The notes under the pieces are model-generated. The model made no database searches. It saw only the letters and a list, made by a program, of their open reading frames with translations, and was not told the DNA's origin. A stretch of 37,191 nt of DNA from Actinomycetota bacterium. GTDB taxonomy: Bacteria > Actinomycetota > CADDZG01 > WHSQ01. A program made the position numbers and the translations under genes. Positions 1 through 8,046 of the stretch are shown here, piece by piece. The DNA lies in assembly GCA_009379915.1 (NCBI GenBank), contig WHSV01000030.1, forward strand, positions 1 to 37,191. Reading direction: 5' to 3'. Within the stretch, counting starts at the first letter, position 1. Each line of letters opens with the position of its first letter.

Positions 1-1
1 G

Positions 2-133
2 GGCCGCGTCTGCGCCGAACCCGGATGCGAGACGCGCCTGTCCACCTACAACCGTCGCGACAAGTGCTGGACCCACGCCGAGATGAAGGTGCCCCGTCTG
101 CGCGGCCGCAAGCCGGCCGCCGGATCTGCCTGA
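2..133 (+). CDS. C-terminal part of a small Cys/His (zinc-ribbon-like) protein, truncated by the window edge
   Basis: The frame open from base 2 ends at a TGA at 131-133 and encodes the last 43 residues of a protein whose start lies before the window. The visible part holds Cys-x4-Cys, then 15 residues later Cys-x2-His (C-A-E-P-G-C ... K-C-W-T-H), with the string T-R-L-S-T-Y-N-R between them, followed by a basic tail. Spaced Cys/Cys/Cys/His residues fit a small structural zinc site. I believe similar short proteins occur in actinobacterial genomes but cannot name a family or a function. The reading rests on this spacing and on the other two frames looking like compositional shadows. Confidence 0.55.
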   Translation, partial: GRVCAEPGCETRLSTYNRRDKCWTHAEMKVPRLRGRKPAAGSA

Positions 134-204
134 GCTGCGGCCGCCGCTGCCCGAACCGGGCGCTCTTCGCGCGCCGATCCGCCACGGGCCCCAACGCGGC
201 GAGA

Positions 205-210
205 TATCCT
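205..210 (+). promoter_or_regulatory. Possible -10 box for the small membrane protein gene
   Basis: TATCCT lies 40 bases before the ATG at 251 and would give a leader of about 33 nt carrying the GGAGG at 239-243. No convincing -35 is visible. Confidence 0.3.
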
Positions 211-250
211 GTCGCCGTTCTCACGACTAGCTCGTTACGGAGGCTTCCGA

Positions 251-574
251 ATGCGTGCACGGCTTGCCATTTTGATCGCTCTCATGGCGATGGTCTCAAG
301 CGTGACGGCGCTCGGCTCTCCGGCCCGGTCATCGACGGGACCCAACCTCGCTCAGGAAACCGACTCCGAGGATGACTCGGGCGGCAACCAGGAGGAGAAT
401 GGCAACCAGGAGGAGGGTGGGGGTTCCGAGGAGGGCGAGGCCGCGGCCGAGACCGGACCTCCCTGGACCTACCAGATGGCACGAATCGCCCTCGTTCTGC
501 TCGCCCTGACGATCCTGGGAGTGGCCTTCGCCTACTACCGCTTCGTCGCCACCCGGCGCCGCGAGGGTTTCTAG
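251..574 (+). CDS. Small exported membrane protein with acidic low-complexity segment
   Basis: This encodes 107 residues. It starts with a signal-peptide-like segment (residues 1-22: M-R-A-R then hydrophobic to A-L-G-S-P-A). Residues 37-67 are almost entirely Glu, Asp, Gly, Asn and Gln. A single membrane helix follows at about 76-95 and the tail is basic (A-T-R-R-R-E-G-F). The expected layout is an extracytoplasmic acidic linker anchored by one C-terminal helix. The ATG is preceded by GGAGG at 239-243, seven bases upstream, which supports the start. It ends 35 nt before the DUF2342 gene. I recognise no family and infer no function; export is inferred from the segment pattern only. Confidence 0.6.
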   Translation: MRARLAILIALMAMVSSVTALGSPARSSTGPNLAQETDSEDDSGGNQEENGNQEEGGGSEEGEAAAETGPPWTYQMARIALVLLALTILGVAFAYYRFVATRRREGF

Positions 575-597
575 CCTCTCTAGCCGCTTCGACGGCC

Positions 598-603
598 TAA
601 GCT
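598..603 (+). promoter_or_regulatory. TAnnnT -10 box, likely leaderless start of the DUF2342 gene
   Basis: TAAGCT is followed by exactly six bases and then the ATG at 610. No Shine-Dalgarno site precedes that ATG. In actinobacteria this spacing puts transcription initiation on the A of the start codon. The same arrangement recurs at five other genes here. Confidence 0.45.
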
Positions 604-609
604 CGTTCG

Positions 610-1701
610 ATGCCACGACTCGTTGAACCCGCGCTCGCGTCTGCGGTCGCGCGCCGCGTTGCGGGGACGAGCGGCCTCGATCGCTCGTATTTGCTCGACA
701 GACTGAGAACCGATTTGGACGAGGCCGTTCCGCGATCCGAGGAGCTGGTCGCCGAGGCGTGCGGGATTCCGGCGCCTCCGCCCGTCGCCTGGGGCCTCAT
801 CGACAGAGCTACCTGGGCCGACGCCAACATCTCGAGCATGACCGCGATGCTCAATCCCATTGCCGAGAAGCTCGGCGACCGGCTCGACAGGCTTCCGACA
901 GCGGCGAAGGCCGCGCAGCGCGCGATCGTCTCGGTCGAGGTCGGAGTCCTGCTGGGTTACGTCTCCCGGCGGGTGCTCGGTCAGTACGACCTTCTCGTCC
1001 CCGAGGACGACGGCTCACCCGAGGCCCGACGCCGCCGGCGAAAGCTCCCCGCGGGGGGCGCGGCCCTCTATTTCGTCGGCCCCAACCTGATCGAGACCGA
1101 GCGTCGCTACGGCTTCGTGCCGCGTGATTTCGCCATGTGGGTGGCGCTCCACGAGGTCACCCACCGGTTCCAGTTCGAGGGCGTGCCGTGGCTGCGACCG
1201 CACTTCCTCGATCTCGTCAAGCGTTACATCGATACGGTCGATATCGACACCAAGGGTCTGATCACCCGCCTCCGCATCGCGGCCCAACGTCTGGCCTCCA
1301 AGGACCTGCCGCCGGAGGAGCGATCTCCTATGTATCTGCTCGCCACCGACGACCAGAGGGTCGTTCTCGACGAGATCCAGGCCCTGATGGCGGTCGTCGA
1401 GGGTCACGGCAACTACGTCATGGATTCGGTGGGCGAGCGCGTCATACCCTCGATGCGGCGCATGCGTTTCGTCTTCGAGAGGCGCCGCGACCAGGTCAAC
1501 GGAATACAGAAGATCCTGTCGTCGACCCTGGGTCTCGAGATGAAGCTGAAACAGTACGAACTGGGTCAGGCGTTTTGCGAGGCGGCGGTTCGCCAGGCCG
1601 GGCCCGACGTCCTCGCTCGGCTGTGGGGTGGGCCCGACCAGTTCCCCACTCTCGCCGAGCTGAAGTCGCCCGAGCTCTGGCTCGGGCGCGTCGCGGCCTG
1701 A
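610..1701 (+). CDS. Zinc-dependent metalloprotease-like protein, DUF2342 / F420-biosynthesis-associated family
   Basis: This is a 363-residue protein of the actinobacterial DUF2342 (zincin-like) family, annotated in some databases as F420-biosynthesis associated. The zincin motif is H-E-V-T-H at residues 181-185, within V-A-L-H-E-V-T-H-R-F-Q-F, so the two His ligands and catalytic Glu are intact. The rest is largely helical, with no signal peptide or membrane helix, so it is probably cytoplasmic. The substrate is not known. The position directly before tilS and hpt matches M. tuberculosis Rv3626c-Rv3625c-Rv3624c. The start follows a TAnnnT box by six bases and lacks a ribosome binding site, which suggests a leaderless mRNA. 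The tilS GTG begins six nucleotides after the stop. Confidence 0.85.
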   Translation: MPRLVEPALASAVARRVAGTSGLDRSYLLDRLRTDLDEAVPRSEELVAEACGIPAPPPVAWGLIDRATWADANISSMTAMLNPIAEKLGDRLDRLPTAAKAAQRAIVSVEVGVLLGYVSRRVLGQYDLLVPEDDGSPEARRRRRKLPAGGAALYFVGPNLIETERRYGFVPRDFAMWVALHEVTHRFQFEGVPWLRPHFLDLVKRYIDTVDIDTKGLITRLRIAAQRLASKDLPPEERSPMYLLATDDQRVVLDEIQALMAVVEGHGNYVMDSVGERVIPSMRRMRFVFERRRDQVNGIQKILSSTLGLEMKLKQYELGQAFCEAAVRQAGPDVLARLWGGPDQFPTLAELKSPELWLGRVAA

Positions 1702-1707
1702 TTCGCC

Positions 1708-2715
1708 GTGGAGAGGGAATTCGGTGGCCCCGGATTCGCCATTGTCGAGCAGGCCACCAGGACCATCGATCGACACTCGATGCTGGCCGAGGGCGACATC
1801 GTCGTGATCGCGGTTTCGGGGGGACCCGACTCGACCTGCCTGCTCGATGTGCTCCACCGATTGTCGAGCAAGCGCTCCTGGGAGCTCCACGTCGCCCACG
1901 TCGACCACGGCCTGAGTGAAGCTTCTGAGGCCATCGCAGCCCGTGTCTCCTCTGACGCCGCCGCGGCGGGCTTCGAGGTGCACCTGATCAAGGCCCCCGA
2001 TCTCGCAGGGTCGAACCTCCACGCCCGCGCCCGGCTCTTTCGTTACTCGTTCTTCGAGACGGTCGCGAGAGAGATCGGCGCCCACGTCGTAGCGACCGGG
2101 CACACGCTCGACGACCGGGTCGAGACGACAATCGCGCGCTTGATCCACGGCGCGGGGACCGAGGGTCTGGCGGGCATTCCACCTGTCATTCAGGCTGAGG
2201 CCGGGGCGAAGCGGGCGCGGCCCTTGATCGAGGTCCGGCGGGGAGCCACCCGCGCCTACTGCGACGAGCTCGAGCTGGCCTACGACGACGACCCGGCGAA
2301 CTCGGACGATCGCTTCGATCGCTCGTCGGTTCGCGCCACGGTGGTGGCTCCCATCGAACAACGTTGGGGGGAGGGGGCGGTGGCCGCGATGGCCACCTCG
2401 GCCGAGCGCCTGAGTGACGACGCCGAGGCTTTGAAAGGACTCGCCGGCACTCTCTACAACGAGCTCGCGCGCGGCGAGGGCGGTGAGGTTCACTTCGAGC
2501 GCCCCGGCCTCAATCCGCTGCCGCGTGCCCTGCGGCGGAGAATGCTCGAGCGGGCGGTGGGCCGGGTGAGAGACCGTTCGGGAGGAATCGAAGCCGCGCT
2601 CGACGCGCTCGAGAAATCCGACGGCGGAATCCGCCACTTCGACGTCGCATCCGGAACCACCATCGAGATCACGCGAGACGAAGTCGTCGTGCAACGATCG
2701 GCGACCGAACAATAG
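1708..2715 (+). CDS. tilS: tRNA(Ile)-lysidine synthetase TilS
   Basis: TilS converts C34 of the CAU-anticodon tRNA(Ile) to lysidine using ATP and lysine, so that it reads AUA codons. The N-type PP-loop S-G-G-P-D-S is at residues 37-42, followed by the typical A-H-V-D-H-G-L segment and by A-T-G-H-T-L-D-D-R-V-E-T near residue 131. The length of 335 residues fits actinobacterial TilS, which has a short C-terminal part. The GTG start at 1708 lies six bases after the DUF2342 stop, so the two are probably co-transcribed, and hpt follows after 53 bases. This tilS-hpt order is widely conserved in Gram-positive bacteria. Confidence 0.93.
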   Translation: MEREFGGPGFAIVEQATRTIDRHSMLAEGDIVVIAVSGGPDSTCLLDVLHRLSSKRSWELHVAHVDHGLSEASEAIAARVSSDAAAAGFEVHLIKAPDLAGSNLHARARLFRYSFFETVAREIGAHVVATGHTLDDRVETTIARLIHGAGTEGLAGIPPVIQAEAGAKRARPLIEVRRGATRAYCDELELAYDDDPANSDDRFDRSSVRATVVAPIEQRWGEGAVAAMATSAERLSDDAEALKGLAGTLYNELARGEGGEVHFERPGLNPLPRALRRRMLERAVGRVRDRSGGIEAALDALEKSDGGIRHFDVASGTTIEITRDEVVVQRSATEQ

Positions 2716-2768
2716 GATGATCGAGGACGATCCTTCTGGTTCGCCGCCAACTCCGAGAAGGGGGACCC

Positions 2769-3332
2769 TTGCACCCAGTCGATCTACACGAGGACATTGA
2801 GGAAGTCCTCATATCCGGGGACGAGATTCAGGCGAAGATCGCCGGCCTTGCGAAGCAGATCACCGATGACTACCGGGGCAAGGACCTCCTTTTGATCGGG
2901 GTCCTCAAGGGAGCGTTCGTGTTCATGTCGGACCTCGCGCGCTCGATTCAGCTGCCGGTCGAGTTCGACTTCATGGCAGTGTCGAGTTACGGATCGTCGA
3001 CCAAGTCCTCGGGCGTGGTTCGGATCCTGAAGGACCTCGACTACGAGATCACGGGCCGACACGTCCTACTCGTCGAGGACATCATCGATTCGGGGCTGAC
3101 CATCAATTACCTGCTCCGTTACCTAGAAGCGCGCGGGCCCGCCAGCCTCGAGATCTGTTCGCTCTTCTGGAAAAAAGGGGAACAGGCGGTTCCGTTGGAC
3201 GTGCGCTACCCGGGTTTCGAGATTCCTCCGGTGTTCATCGTGGGCTACGGGCTCGATTTCGCCGAGAAGTACCGCAACCTCCCCTATATAGGCGTTCTCA
3301 AGCCCGCCGCCTACGGAGCCGATTCTCCCTAA
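2769..3332 (+). CDS. hpt: Hypoxanthine phosphoribosyltransferase
   Basis: This purine-salvage enzyme makes IMP or GMP from hypoxanthine or guanine and PRPP. The PRPP-binding loop V-E-D-I-I-D-S-G-L-T is at residues 102-111. Further family signatures are G-V-L-K-G-A-F at 44-50 and the S-S-Y-G flap at 72-75. The length of 187 residues is typical. The start is a TTG at 2769 behind the purine-rich GAGAAGGGGGA at 2755-2765. No ATG or GTG gives the full N-terminus. It follows tilS and precedes ftsH, as in Bacillus and many actinobacteria. Confidence 0.93.
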   Translation: MHPVDLHEDIEEVLISGDEIQAKIAGLAKQITDDYRGKDLLLIGVLKGAFVFMSDLARSIQLPVEFDFMAVSSYGSSTKSSGVVRILKDLDYEITGRHVLLVEDIIDSGLTINYLLRYLEARGPASLEICSLFWKKGEQAVPLDVRYPGFEIPPVFIVGYGLDFAEKYRNLPYIGVLKPAAYGADSP

Positions 3333-3413
3333 AGCGGGCCGTAAAGCACGGGGAGAGGCCGCCCACGAACGTGGCGAAACCCTCATGGCAGCAGCCGTTT
3401 AGCGATACGAGAC

Positions 3414-3459
3414 TGGTAAGTTTTCAACAGCAGAGAAGCGATCGTCTCGACGATCGCTT
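3414..3459 (+). promoter_or_regulatory. Extended -10 promoter and 5' hairpin in the ftsH leader
   Basis: TGG-TAAGTT at 3414-3422 matches an extended -10 (TGnTAnnnT). Transcription would start near 3429. A perfect 10-bp inverted repeat follows, with AAGCGATCGT at 3436-3445, loop CTCG and ACGATCGCTT at 3450-3459, then TCTTTCC. The hairpin sits at the very 5' end of the predicted ftsH leader, 26 bases before the ATG. It could be the hpt terminator, an mRNA-stabilising 5' hairpin or an attenuator. The hairpin is seen directly; the promoter is inferred. Confidence 0.5.
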
Positions 3460-3485
3460 TCTTTCCAGGGAACGGAAAAGAGAGA

Positions 3486-5438
3486 ATGAACCGAATCTTC
3501 AGGTCCGCGATCTTCTACCTGGTCCTGATCATCGCGGTGGTCTGGGTCATCAATGCGTACCGGCAGAGCGCCGAGGAGCCCGAGGAGATCGCCTCGGTAA
3601 ACCAATGGGTCGAGATGGTCGGGGCGGGCGAGATCGAGTCGGCGGAGTTCCTGACGGTCGACGAGAAGGTCACCGGCGAGCTCAGCGACGGCCGGGAGTA
3701 CGAGCTGTTCGTCCCCAAGGACACGATCGACGAGTACCAGCAGATCGCCGTCGACAACGACGTCCCGGTAACGGCCGACCCGCAGCGGGGCTCCCCTATC
3801 CTGTCGATCCTTTTTCAGTTCCTCCCGATCCTGATCATCGTCGGGTTCTTCTTCTTCCTCATGCAGCAGATGCAGGGAGGCGGCAACCGTGTGATGAGCT
3901 TCGGGAAGTCGAAGGCTCGGCTCGTCACCAAGGACCAGCCCAAGATCACGTTCGGTGACGTCGCCGGACTGGACGAGGCCATCGAGGAACTGCACGAGAT
4001 CAAGGAGTACCTCGAGGCGCCGCAGAAGTTCCAGGCGATGGGAGCCAAGATCCCCAAGGGCGTGCTCCTCTACGGACCTCCGGGCACGGGTAAGACCTTG
4101 CTCGCCCGCGCCGTTGCCGGCGAGGCGGGCGTTCCGTTCTTCTCGATCTCGGGCTCCGACTTCGTCGAGATGTTCGTCGGCGTGGGCGCCAGCCGCGTGC
4201 GGGATTTGTTCGAGCAGGCCAAGGCCAACTCGCCCTCGATCGTGTTCATGGACGAGATCGATGCGGTCGGGCGTCACCGCGGTGCGGGACTCGGCGGGGG
4301 CCACGACGAGCGCGAGCAGACGCTCAACCAGTTGCTCGTCGAGATGGATGGCTTCGACATCAAAGGCGGCGTCATCCTGATCGCAGCGACCAACCGGCCC
4401 GACATTCTCGACCCCGCACTGCTTCGTCCCGGGCGCTTCGATCGCCAGATCGTGGTCGACCGTCCGGACCTGAACGGCCGAGTCGGTGTGCTGAAGGTGC
4501 ACACTCGCGGCAAGCCGTTGTCGAAGAACATCGATATCGAGACCCTCGCGAAACGCACACCCGGGTTCACCGGAGCGGATCTCGCGAACGTCGTCAACGA
4601 GGCGGCGCTACTGGCCGCTCGCTTCTCTCGGAGCGAGATCTCCATGAACGAGCTCGAGGAGGCCATCGACCGAGTCGTAGCGGGTCCCGAGCGTCGCAGC
4701 CGAGTCATCTCCGAGAAGGAAAAGAAGGTCATCGCCTACCACGAGGGTGGTCACGCGCTCGTTTCGCATGCTCTTCCGAACGCGGACCCGGTCCACAAGG
4801 TTTCGATCGTCAGCCGCGGACGCGCGCTCGGTTACACCCTGACGTTGCCCAGCGAGGATCGCTTCCTCGTGACGCGTAGCGAGCTCGTCGACGAACTGGC
4901 GATGCTTCTCGGGGGCCGCGTGGCCGAGGAGATCGTCTTCAACGAGCCGACCACCGGCGCGTCCGACGACATCCAGCGCTGTACCCGGATAGCAAAGTCG
5001 ATGGTCATGCAGTACGGCATGAGCGATCTCGGTCCCCTCGCTCTCGGCGAGACCGAAGGGCAGCAGCCGTTCCTCGGCCGCGACATCGGCCACGTCAAGG
5101 ACTACTCCGACGACGTCGCCGCAAAGATCGACGAAGAGGTTCACCGCCTCGTCGAGGAAGCACACGACGAGGCCCGCGAGATCGTGGTGAAGTACCGCGA
5201 CAAGCTCGACCTCCTCGTCGAGGTGCTTCTCGAGAAGGAGTCGGTCGAGAAGGAAGAGGTCGCAGAGATCTTCGGCGAGGTCGCCAAGCAGTCTCCCGCC
5301 GACGGCACCGAACGAGCCCGTCTCCGCCGCAAGGCCCGCGAGGAGGAGGAGCGCGCCGCGGCAGCATCGAAGGAGGCCGACGAGGCCAGGCGTCGCATGC
5401 CGCGCCGGACCCCGAAACCGCGCCTGGGCGAGGTCTAA
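3486..5438 (+). CDS. ftsH: ATP-dependent zinc metalloprotease FtsH
   Basis: FtsH is a membrane-anchored hexameric AAA protease that extracts and degrades membrane and short-lived cytosolic proteins. It has 650 residues. Two membrane helices (about 7-25 and 106-126) flank an extracytoplasmic domain. The AAA module has Walker A G-P-P-G-T-G-K-T at 197-204 and Walker [10 protein letters not shown] at 251-259. The second region of homology includes [18 protein letters not shown]. The zinc site H-E-G-G-H is at 419-423, with the distal Asp in G-A-S-D-D near 494-495. The C-terminal 40 residues are charged and probably coiled. The ATG follows the purine-rich GGAAAAGAGAGA. A hairpin terminator follows the gene. 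Confidence 0.97.
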   Translation: MNRIFRSAIFYLVLIIAVVWVINAYRQSAEEPEEIASVNQWVEMVGAGEIESAEFLTVDEKVTGELSDGREYELFVPKDTIDEYQQIAVDNDVPVTADPQRGSPILSILFQFLPILIIVGFFFFLMQQMQGGGNRVMSFGKSKARLVTKDQPKITFGDVAGLDEAIEELHEIKEYLEAPQKFQAMGAKIPKGVLLYGPPGTGKTLLARAVAGEAGVPFFSISGSDFVEMFVGVGASRVRDLFEQAKANSPSIVFMDEIDAVGRHRGAGLGGGHDEREQTLNQLLVEMDGFDIKGGVILIAATNRPDILDPALLRPGRFDRQIVVDRPDLNGRVGVLKVHTRGKPLSKNIDIETLAKRTPGFTGADLANVVNEAALLAARFSRSEISMNELEEAIDRVVAGPERRSRVISEKEKKVIAYHEGGHALVSHALPNADPVHKVSIVSRGRALGYTLTLPSEDRFLVTRSELVDELAMLLGGRVAEEIVFNEPTTGASDDIQRCTRIAKSMVMQYGMSDLGPLALGETEGQQPFLGRDIGHVKDYSDDVAAKIDEEVHRLVEEAHDEAREIVVKYRDKLDLLVEVLLEKESVEKEEVAEIFGEVAKQSPADGTERARLRRKAREEEERAAAASKEADEARRRMPRRTPKPRLGEV

Positions 5439-5453
5439 CCATCACCAATCAAA

Positions 5454-5478
5454 AAAGGTCCCCGGCCTGGGGGCCTTT
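5454..5478 (+). terminator. Hairpin terminator after ftsH
   Basis: AAAGGTCCCC at 5454-5463 pairs with GGGGGCCTTT at 5469-5478 (10 bp with one G-U) over a five-base loop. An A-run precedes it, but the tail CATTCTC is T-poor. It separates ftsH from folE, which has its own candidate promoter. Confidence 0.6.
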
Positions 5479-5525
5479 CATTCTCGGTCCGGGAGCGTGG
5501 GAAGGGCTTAGGCCCCCGGGCTGTT

Positions 5526-5531
5526 TAGGGT
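5526..5531 (+). promoter_or_regulatory. TAnnnT -10 box, likely leaderless start of folE
   Basis: TAGGGT is followed by six bases and the folE ATG at 5538, with no Shine-Dalgarno site. It lies downstream of the ftsH terminator, as expected for a separate folate-operon promoter. Confidence 0.45.
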
Positions 5532-5537
5532 GTTGCC

Positions 5538-6149
5538 ATGGCAGATCCACGCGAGGAGATAGCTCAGATACGGCCCCAGGGCCCGATCGACACGGCCGCC
5601 ATCGAAGAGGCGGTGCGCACGATTCTCAAGGCGATCGGCGAGGATCCGGGCCGGGACGGGCTCCTGCGGACGCCCCGGCGGGTCGCCGGCATGTACGAGG
5701 AGCTCTTCGTCGGTCTGCACGCCGACCCCGCCGACGAGCTTGACGTCGTGTTCGAGGCGAATCACGACGAGATGATCATGGTCAAGGACATCCCTCTCGG
5801 CTCGATGTGCGAGCACCATCTGATCCCCTTCATCGGGCAGGCCCACGTCGCCTACATCCCGAACGAATCGGGTCAGATCACGGGCCTGTCGAAGCTCGCT
5901 CGTCTGGTGGACTTGCTGTCCAAGCGCCCCCAGGTCCAGGAGCGCCTCACGACTCAGATCGCCGATGCGATCGAGAAGGCGCTGGCCCCGCGTGGCGTTC
6001 TGGTCGTGATCGAGGCCGAGCACCTCTGCATGAGCATGCGCGGCGTCCGCAAGCCTGGGAGCAAGACTGTGACCTCAGCGGTACGCGGCCTGTTCCGTCG
6101 CAACGAGGCGACGCGCGCCGAGGCTATGGGCCTCATACACGGCCGCTGA
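5538..6149 (+). CDS. folE: GTP cyclohydrolase I
   Basis: FolE opens the imidazole ring of GTP to give 7,8-dihydroneopterin triphosphate, the first step of folate synthesis. The 203 residues contain the zinc ligands C91 and H94 (M-C-E-H-H-L) and C164 (H-L-C-M-S-M-R-G). E-D-P-x-R-x-G-L-x-x-T-P-x-R-V near 35-49 and the [12 protein letters not shown] segment at 111-122 are also family hallmarks. It opens a folE-folP-folB-folK run, the order found in actinobacteria. The gap of 43 nt to folP holds a further TAnnnT box. Confidence 0.96.
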   Translation: MADPREEIAQIRPQGPIDTAAIEEAVRTILKAIGEDPGRDGLLRTPRRVAGMYEELFVGLHADPADELDVVFEANHDEMIMVKDIPLGSMCEHHLIPFIGQAHVAYIPNESGQITGLSKLARLVDLLSKRPQVQERLTTQIADAIEKALAPRGVLVVIEAEHLCMSMRGVRKPGSKTVTSAVRGLFRRNEATRAEAMGLIHGR

Positions 6150-6180
6150 CCAAACAGGGCCGGCGACACTTCGGCCTGGC

Positions 6181-6186
6181 TACACT
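6181..6186 (+). promoter_or_regulatory. TAnnnT -10 box, likely leaderless internal start at folP
   Basis: TACACT is followed by six bases and the folP ATG at 6193, with no ribosome binding site. An internal promoter within the folate operon would fit. Confidence 0.42.
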
Positions 6187-6192
6187 GCGAAC

Positions 6193-7023
6193 ATGAAGCT
6201 TCGATGCAGGGACTCGTACCTCTCGCTCGATCGACCGATCGTCATGGGTGTGCTGAATGTGACTCCTGATTCGTTCTCGGACGGAGGGCTGTGGCTTGAT
6301 TCCGAGCGAGCAGTGGCCCACGGTCTCGAGATGGTCGACCAGGGTGCAGCCATCGTCGACGTGGGCGGTGAATCGACGCGCCCGGGGGCCGAACCCGTGG
6401 CCGAAGCCGACGAACTCGACCGCGTCCTTCCGGTAATCGAGGCACTGAGCCGACAGGCATCGGCCCCCATTTCCATCGACACCCGCAAGCCAAGGGTAGC
6501 CGAGCTGTCGGTCGAGGCAGGGGCGACCATCATCAACGACACTCTTGGTGAAGCCACCGACCGAGCAATGGATCGCGTTGCTGCGAGCACCGGCGCTGCG
6601 ATCATGGTCATGCACTCGCGCGGTACACCGGCAACGATGCGCGAGCTCACCGACTATGACGACGTCGTCACTGATGTGCGCGACTTCTTGAGACTCCGGA
6701 CCGAGCAACTCAACGAGCTAGGCGTTGCGCGCGATGCGATCTGTCTCGATCCGGGGTACGGCTTTGCCAAGGACCCGCAGCAGAGCCTCGCGCTGTTGCG
6801 CAGGCTAGATGAGATCGTGGACCTTGGGTATCCCGTGCTCGTCGGAACCTCTCGAAAGTCGTTCATCGGCGTCGCCCTCGACCTGCCGGGGGACCAGCGA
6901 ATGGAGGGCACCGCCGCTACCGTGGCGTGGGCGATCTCGAAAGGCGCGCATATCGTGCGAGTCCACGATGTCGAACCGATTGTTCGCACCCTGAGAATGC
7001 TCGAAGCGATCATGGATTCCTGA
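6193..7023 (+). CDS. folP: Dihydropteroate synthase
   Basis: FolP condenses 6-hydroxymethyl-dihydropterin pyrophosphate with p-aminobenzoate and is the sulfonamide target. In the 276 residues both pterin-binding signatures are visible: M-G-V-L-N-V-T-P-D-S-F-S-D-G-G at 18-32 and G-G-E-S-T-R-P-G-A at 58-66. S-I-D-T-R-K, N-D near 117-118, D-P-G-Y-G-F-A-K and G-T-S-R-K-S-F also match the TIM-barrel fold. The stop codon overlaps the folB start (TGATG), indicating translational coupling. The ATG at 6193 keeps a normal N-terminus but has no Shine-Dalgarno site. Confidence 0.96.
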   Translation: MKLRCRDSYLSLDRPIVMGVLNVTPDSFSDGGLWLDSERAVAHGLEMVDQGAAIVDVGGESTRPGAEPVAEADELDRVLPVIEALSRQASAPISIDTRKPRVAELSVEAGATIINDTLGEATDRAMDRVAASTGAAIMVMHSRGTPATMRELTDYDDVVTDVRDFLRLRTEQLNELGVARDAICLDPGYGFAKDPQQSLALLRRLDEIVDLGYPVLVGTSRKSFIGVALDLPGDQRMEGTAATVAWAISKGAHIVRVHDVEPIVRTLRMLEAIMDS

Positions 7024-7376
7024 TGGACACCATCTCGATCCGTAACCTGCGCGTCGCAACGCACATCGGAGTCACCGAGGAGGAGCGCAGTGAGCCTCAG
7101 TGGGTCCTCGTGAGCGTCGATCTGCAAACGGATCTTCGGCCGGCGGCGAAAAGCGATGACCTCGAGGACACCGTCAATTATCACTGGGCAACCAACGAGA
7201 TCGCCGCGATCGTCAGATCCAGCAAGTGCCAGCTGCTCGAATACCTGGCGGGAAAGATCGCCTCTCAAATGTCAAGGATCGAGAGGGTCGACGGGGTTAC
7301 GGTAGAGGTTGCAAAGGAGTCCCCGCCCGTGGAGGAAGACGTCGGCGGGATTGTGGTCCGGATCGAGCGGACCTGA
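7023..7376 (+). CDS. folB: Dihydroneopterin aldolase
   Basis: FolB cleaves dihydroneopterin to 6-hydroxymethyl-dihydropterin and glycolaldehyde. The 117-residue product has the expected length. It shows the H-I-G-V-T-x-E-E-R pterin-pocket segment at 14-22, L-L-E-Y-L-A near 71-76 and the catalytic-lysine region V-A-K-E-S-P-P at 96-102. I chose the ATG at 7023, which overlaps the folP TGA by one base. The longer open frame upstream reads only through folP sequence. folK follows after 24 nt. Confidence 0.92.
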   Translation: MDTISIRNLRVATHIGVTEEERSEPQWVLVSVDLQTDLRPAAKSDDLEDTVNYHWATNEIAAIVRSSKCQLLEYLAGKIASQMSRIERVDGVTVEVAKESPPVEEDVGGIVVRIERT

Positions 7377-7400
7377 GAAGGGTTACCGAGGAGTGAGAGC

Positions 7401-7886
7401 ATGACGACGGCCTACATCGGTATTGGCTCGAACGTCGGAGAACGCTCGAGCTTCTGTCGCAGGGCCGTGAGCGCCCTCGACGACACCCCCGAGATCAGGG
7501 TCACGGCCGCCTCCGGCCTCTACGAGACGGAGCCGCTGGGCGGGCCTCCTCAGCGTTCGTTCATCAACCTGGTTGCCCGAATCGAGACCTCGCTCGGCCC
7601 CCGCACGCTCCTCGGCGTGTGCAAGGAGATCGAGCGAATGCTCGGGCGTGAGCCCTCCGACATTCGCTGGGGACCGCGCGTCGTGGATCTCGACGTGCTC
7701 ACCTTCGGCGACGAGAAGATCAACGACGAGGACCTCGAGGTTCCCCACCCCCGGATGCTCCAGAGGAAGTTCGTCTTGGTTCCTCTGCTCGAGATCGAGC
7801 CCGAGGCCTCCGACCCCTGGGGCGCCCGCTACTTGGACTGGATCGAAGAGGCCGAGGGCAAGGTGCGTCTGGTCGAGCCCTTCTAG
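7401..7886 (+). CDS. folK: 2-amino-4-hydroxy-6-hydroxymethyldihydropteridine diphosphokinase
   Basis: FolK pyrophosphorylates 6-hydroxymethyl-dihydropterin with ATP, giving the FolP substrate. The 161 residues show the N-terminal Y-I-G-I-G-S-N-V-G at 5-13 and the F-I-N-L-V pterin loop at 54-58. The metal-binding signature W-G-P-R-V-V-D-L-D has D97 and D99 as Mg ligands. A GAGGAG about seven bases before the ATG supports the start. It closes the folate group. About 160 nt then separate it from the DUF2520 gene, with no evident terminator. Confidence 0.95.
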   Translation: MTTAYIGIGSNVGERSSFCRRAVSALDDTPEIRVTAASGLYETEPLGGPPQRSFINLVARIETSLGPRTLLGVCKEIERMLGREPSDIRWGPRVVDLDVLTFGDEKINDEDLEVPHPRMLQRKFVLVPLLEIEPEASDPWGARYLDWIEEAEGKVRLVEPF

Positions 7887-7994
7887 GCGACCAGAACTCG
7901 GAGCTTCGACATCCGGCCACCGCTTCGGGGAGCTGAGGGGTCGAACGCTCTCAGAACGCGCCGAGTTCGAGGCGAAGCTCATCCAGTAGCCATC

Positions 7995-8000
7995 TATGCT
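7995..8000 (+). promoter_or_regulatory. Candidate -10 box for the DUF2520-panC-coaX operon
   Basis: TATGCT matches TAnnnT and would give a leader of about 40 nt, ending with GAAGG at 8034-8038 before the ATG at 8047. An in-frame ATG inside this box (7996) would add 17 residues but has no ribosome binding site, so I did not use it. Confidence 0.35.
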
Positions 8001-8046
8001 TGCCAAACGACCGGTACCCTCGAGGACTGGAGCGAAGGCAGCGATC

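Noticed and set aside
1015-2712. Long minus-strand open frame (565 codons) opposite the DUF2342 gene and tilS
   Set aside because: It mirrors two well-supported genes, has no ribosome binding site and no recognisable domain. High GC content produces long antisense frames.
2714-2734. Hairpin at the tilS stop
   Set aside because: Only five base pairs in any register and no T-run; unlikely to terminate within the tilS-hpt operon.
3376-3400. ECF-like promoter GAAAC-15-CGTTT before ftsH
   Set aside because: The spacer is shorter than the usual 16-17 bp and the extended -10 at 3414 explains the start better.
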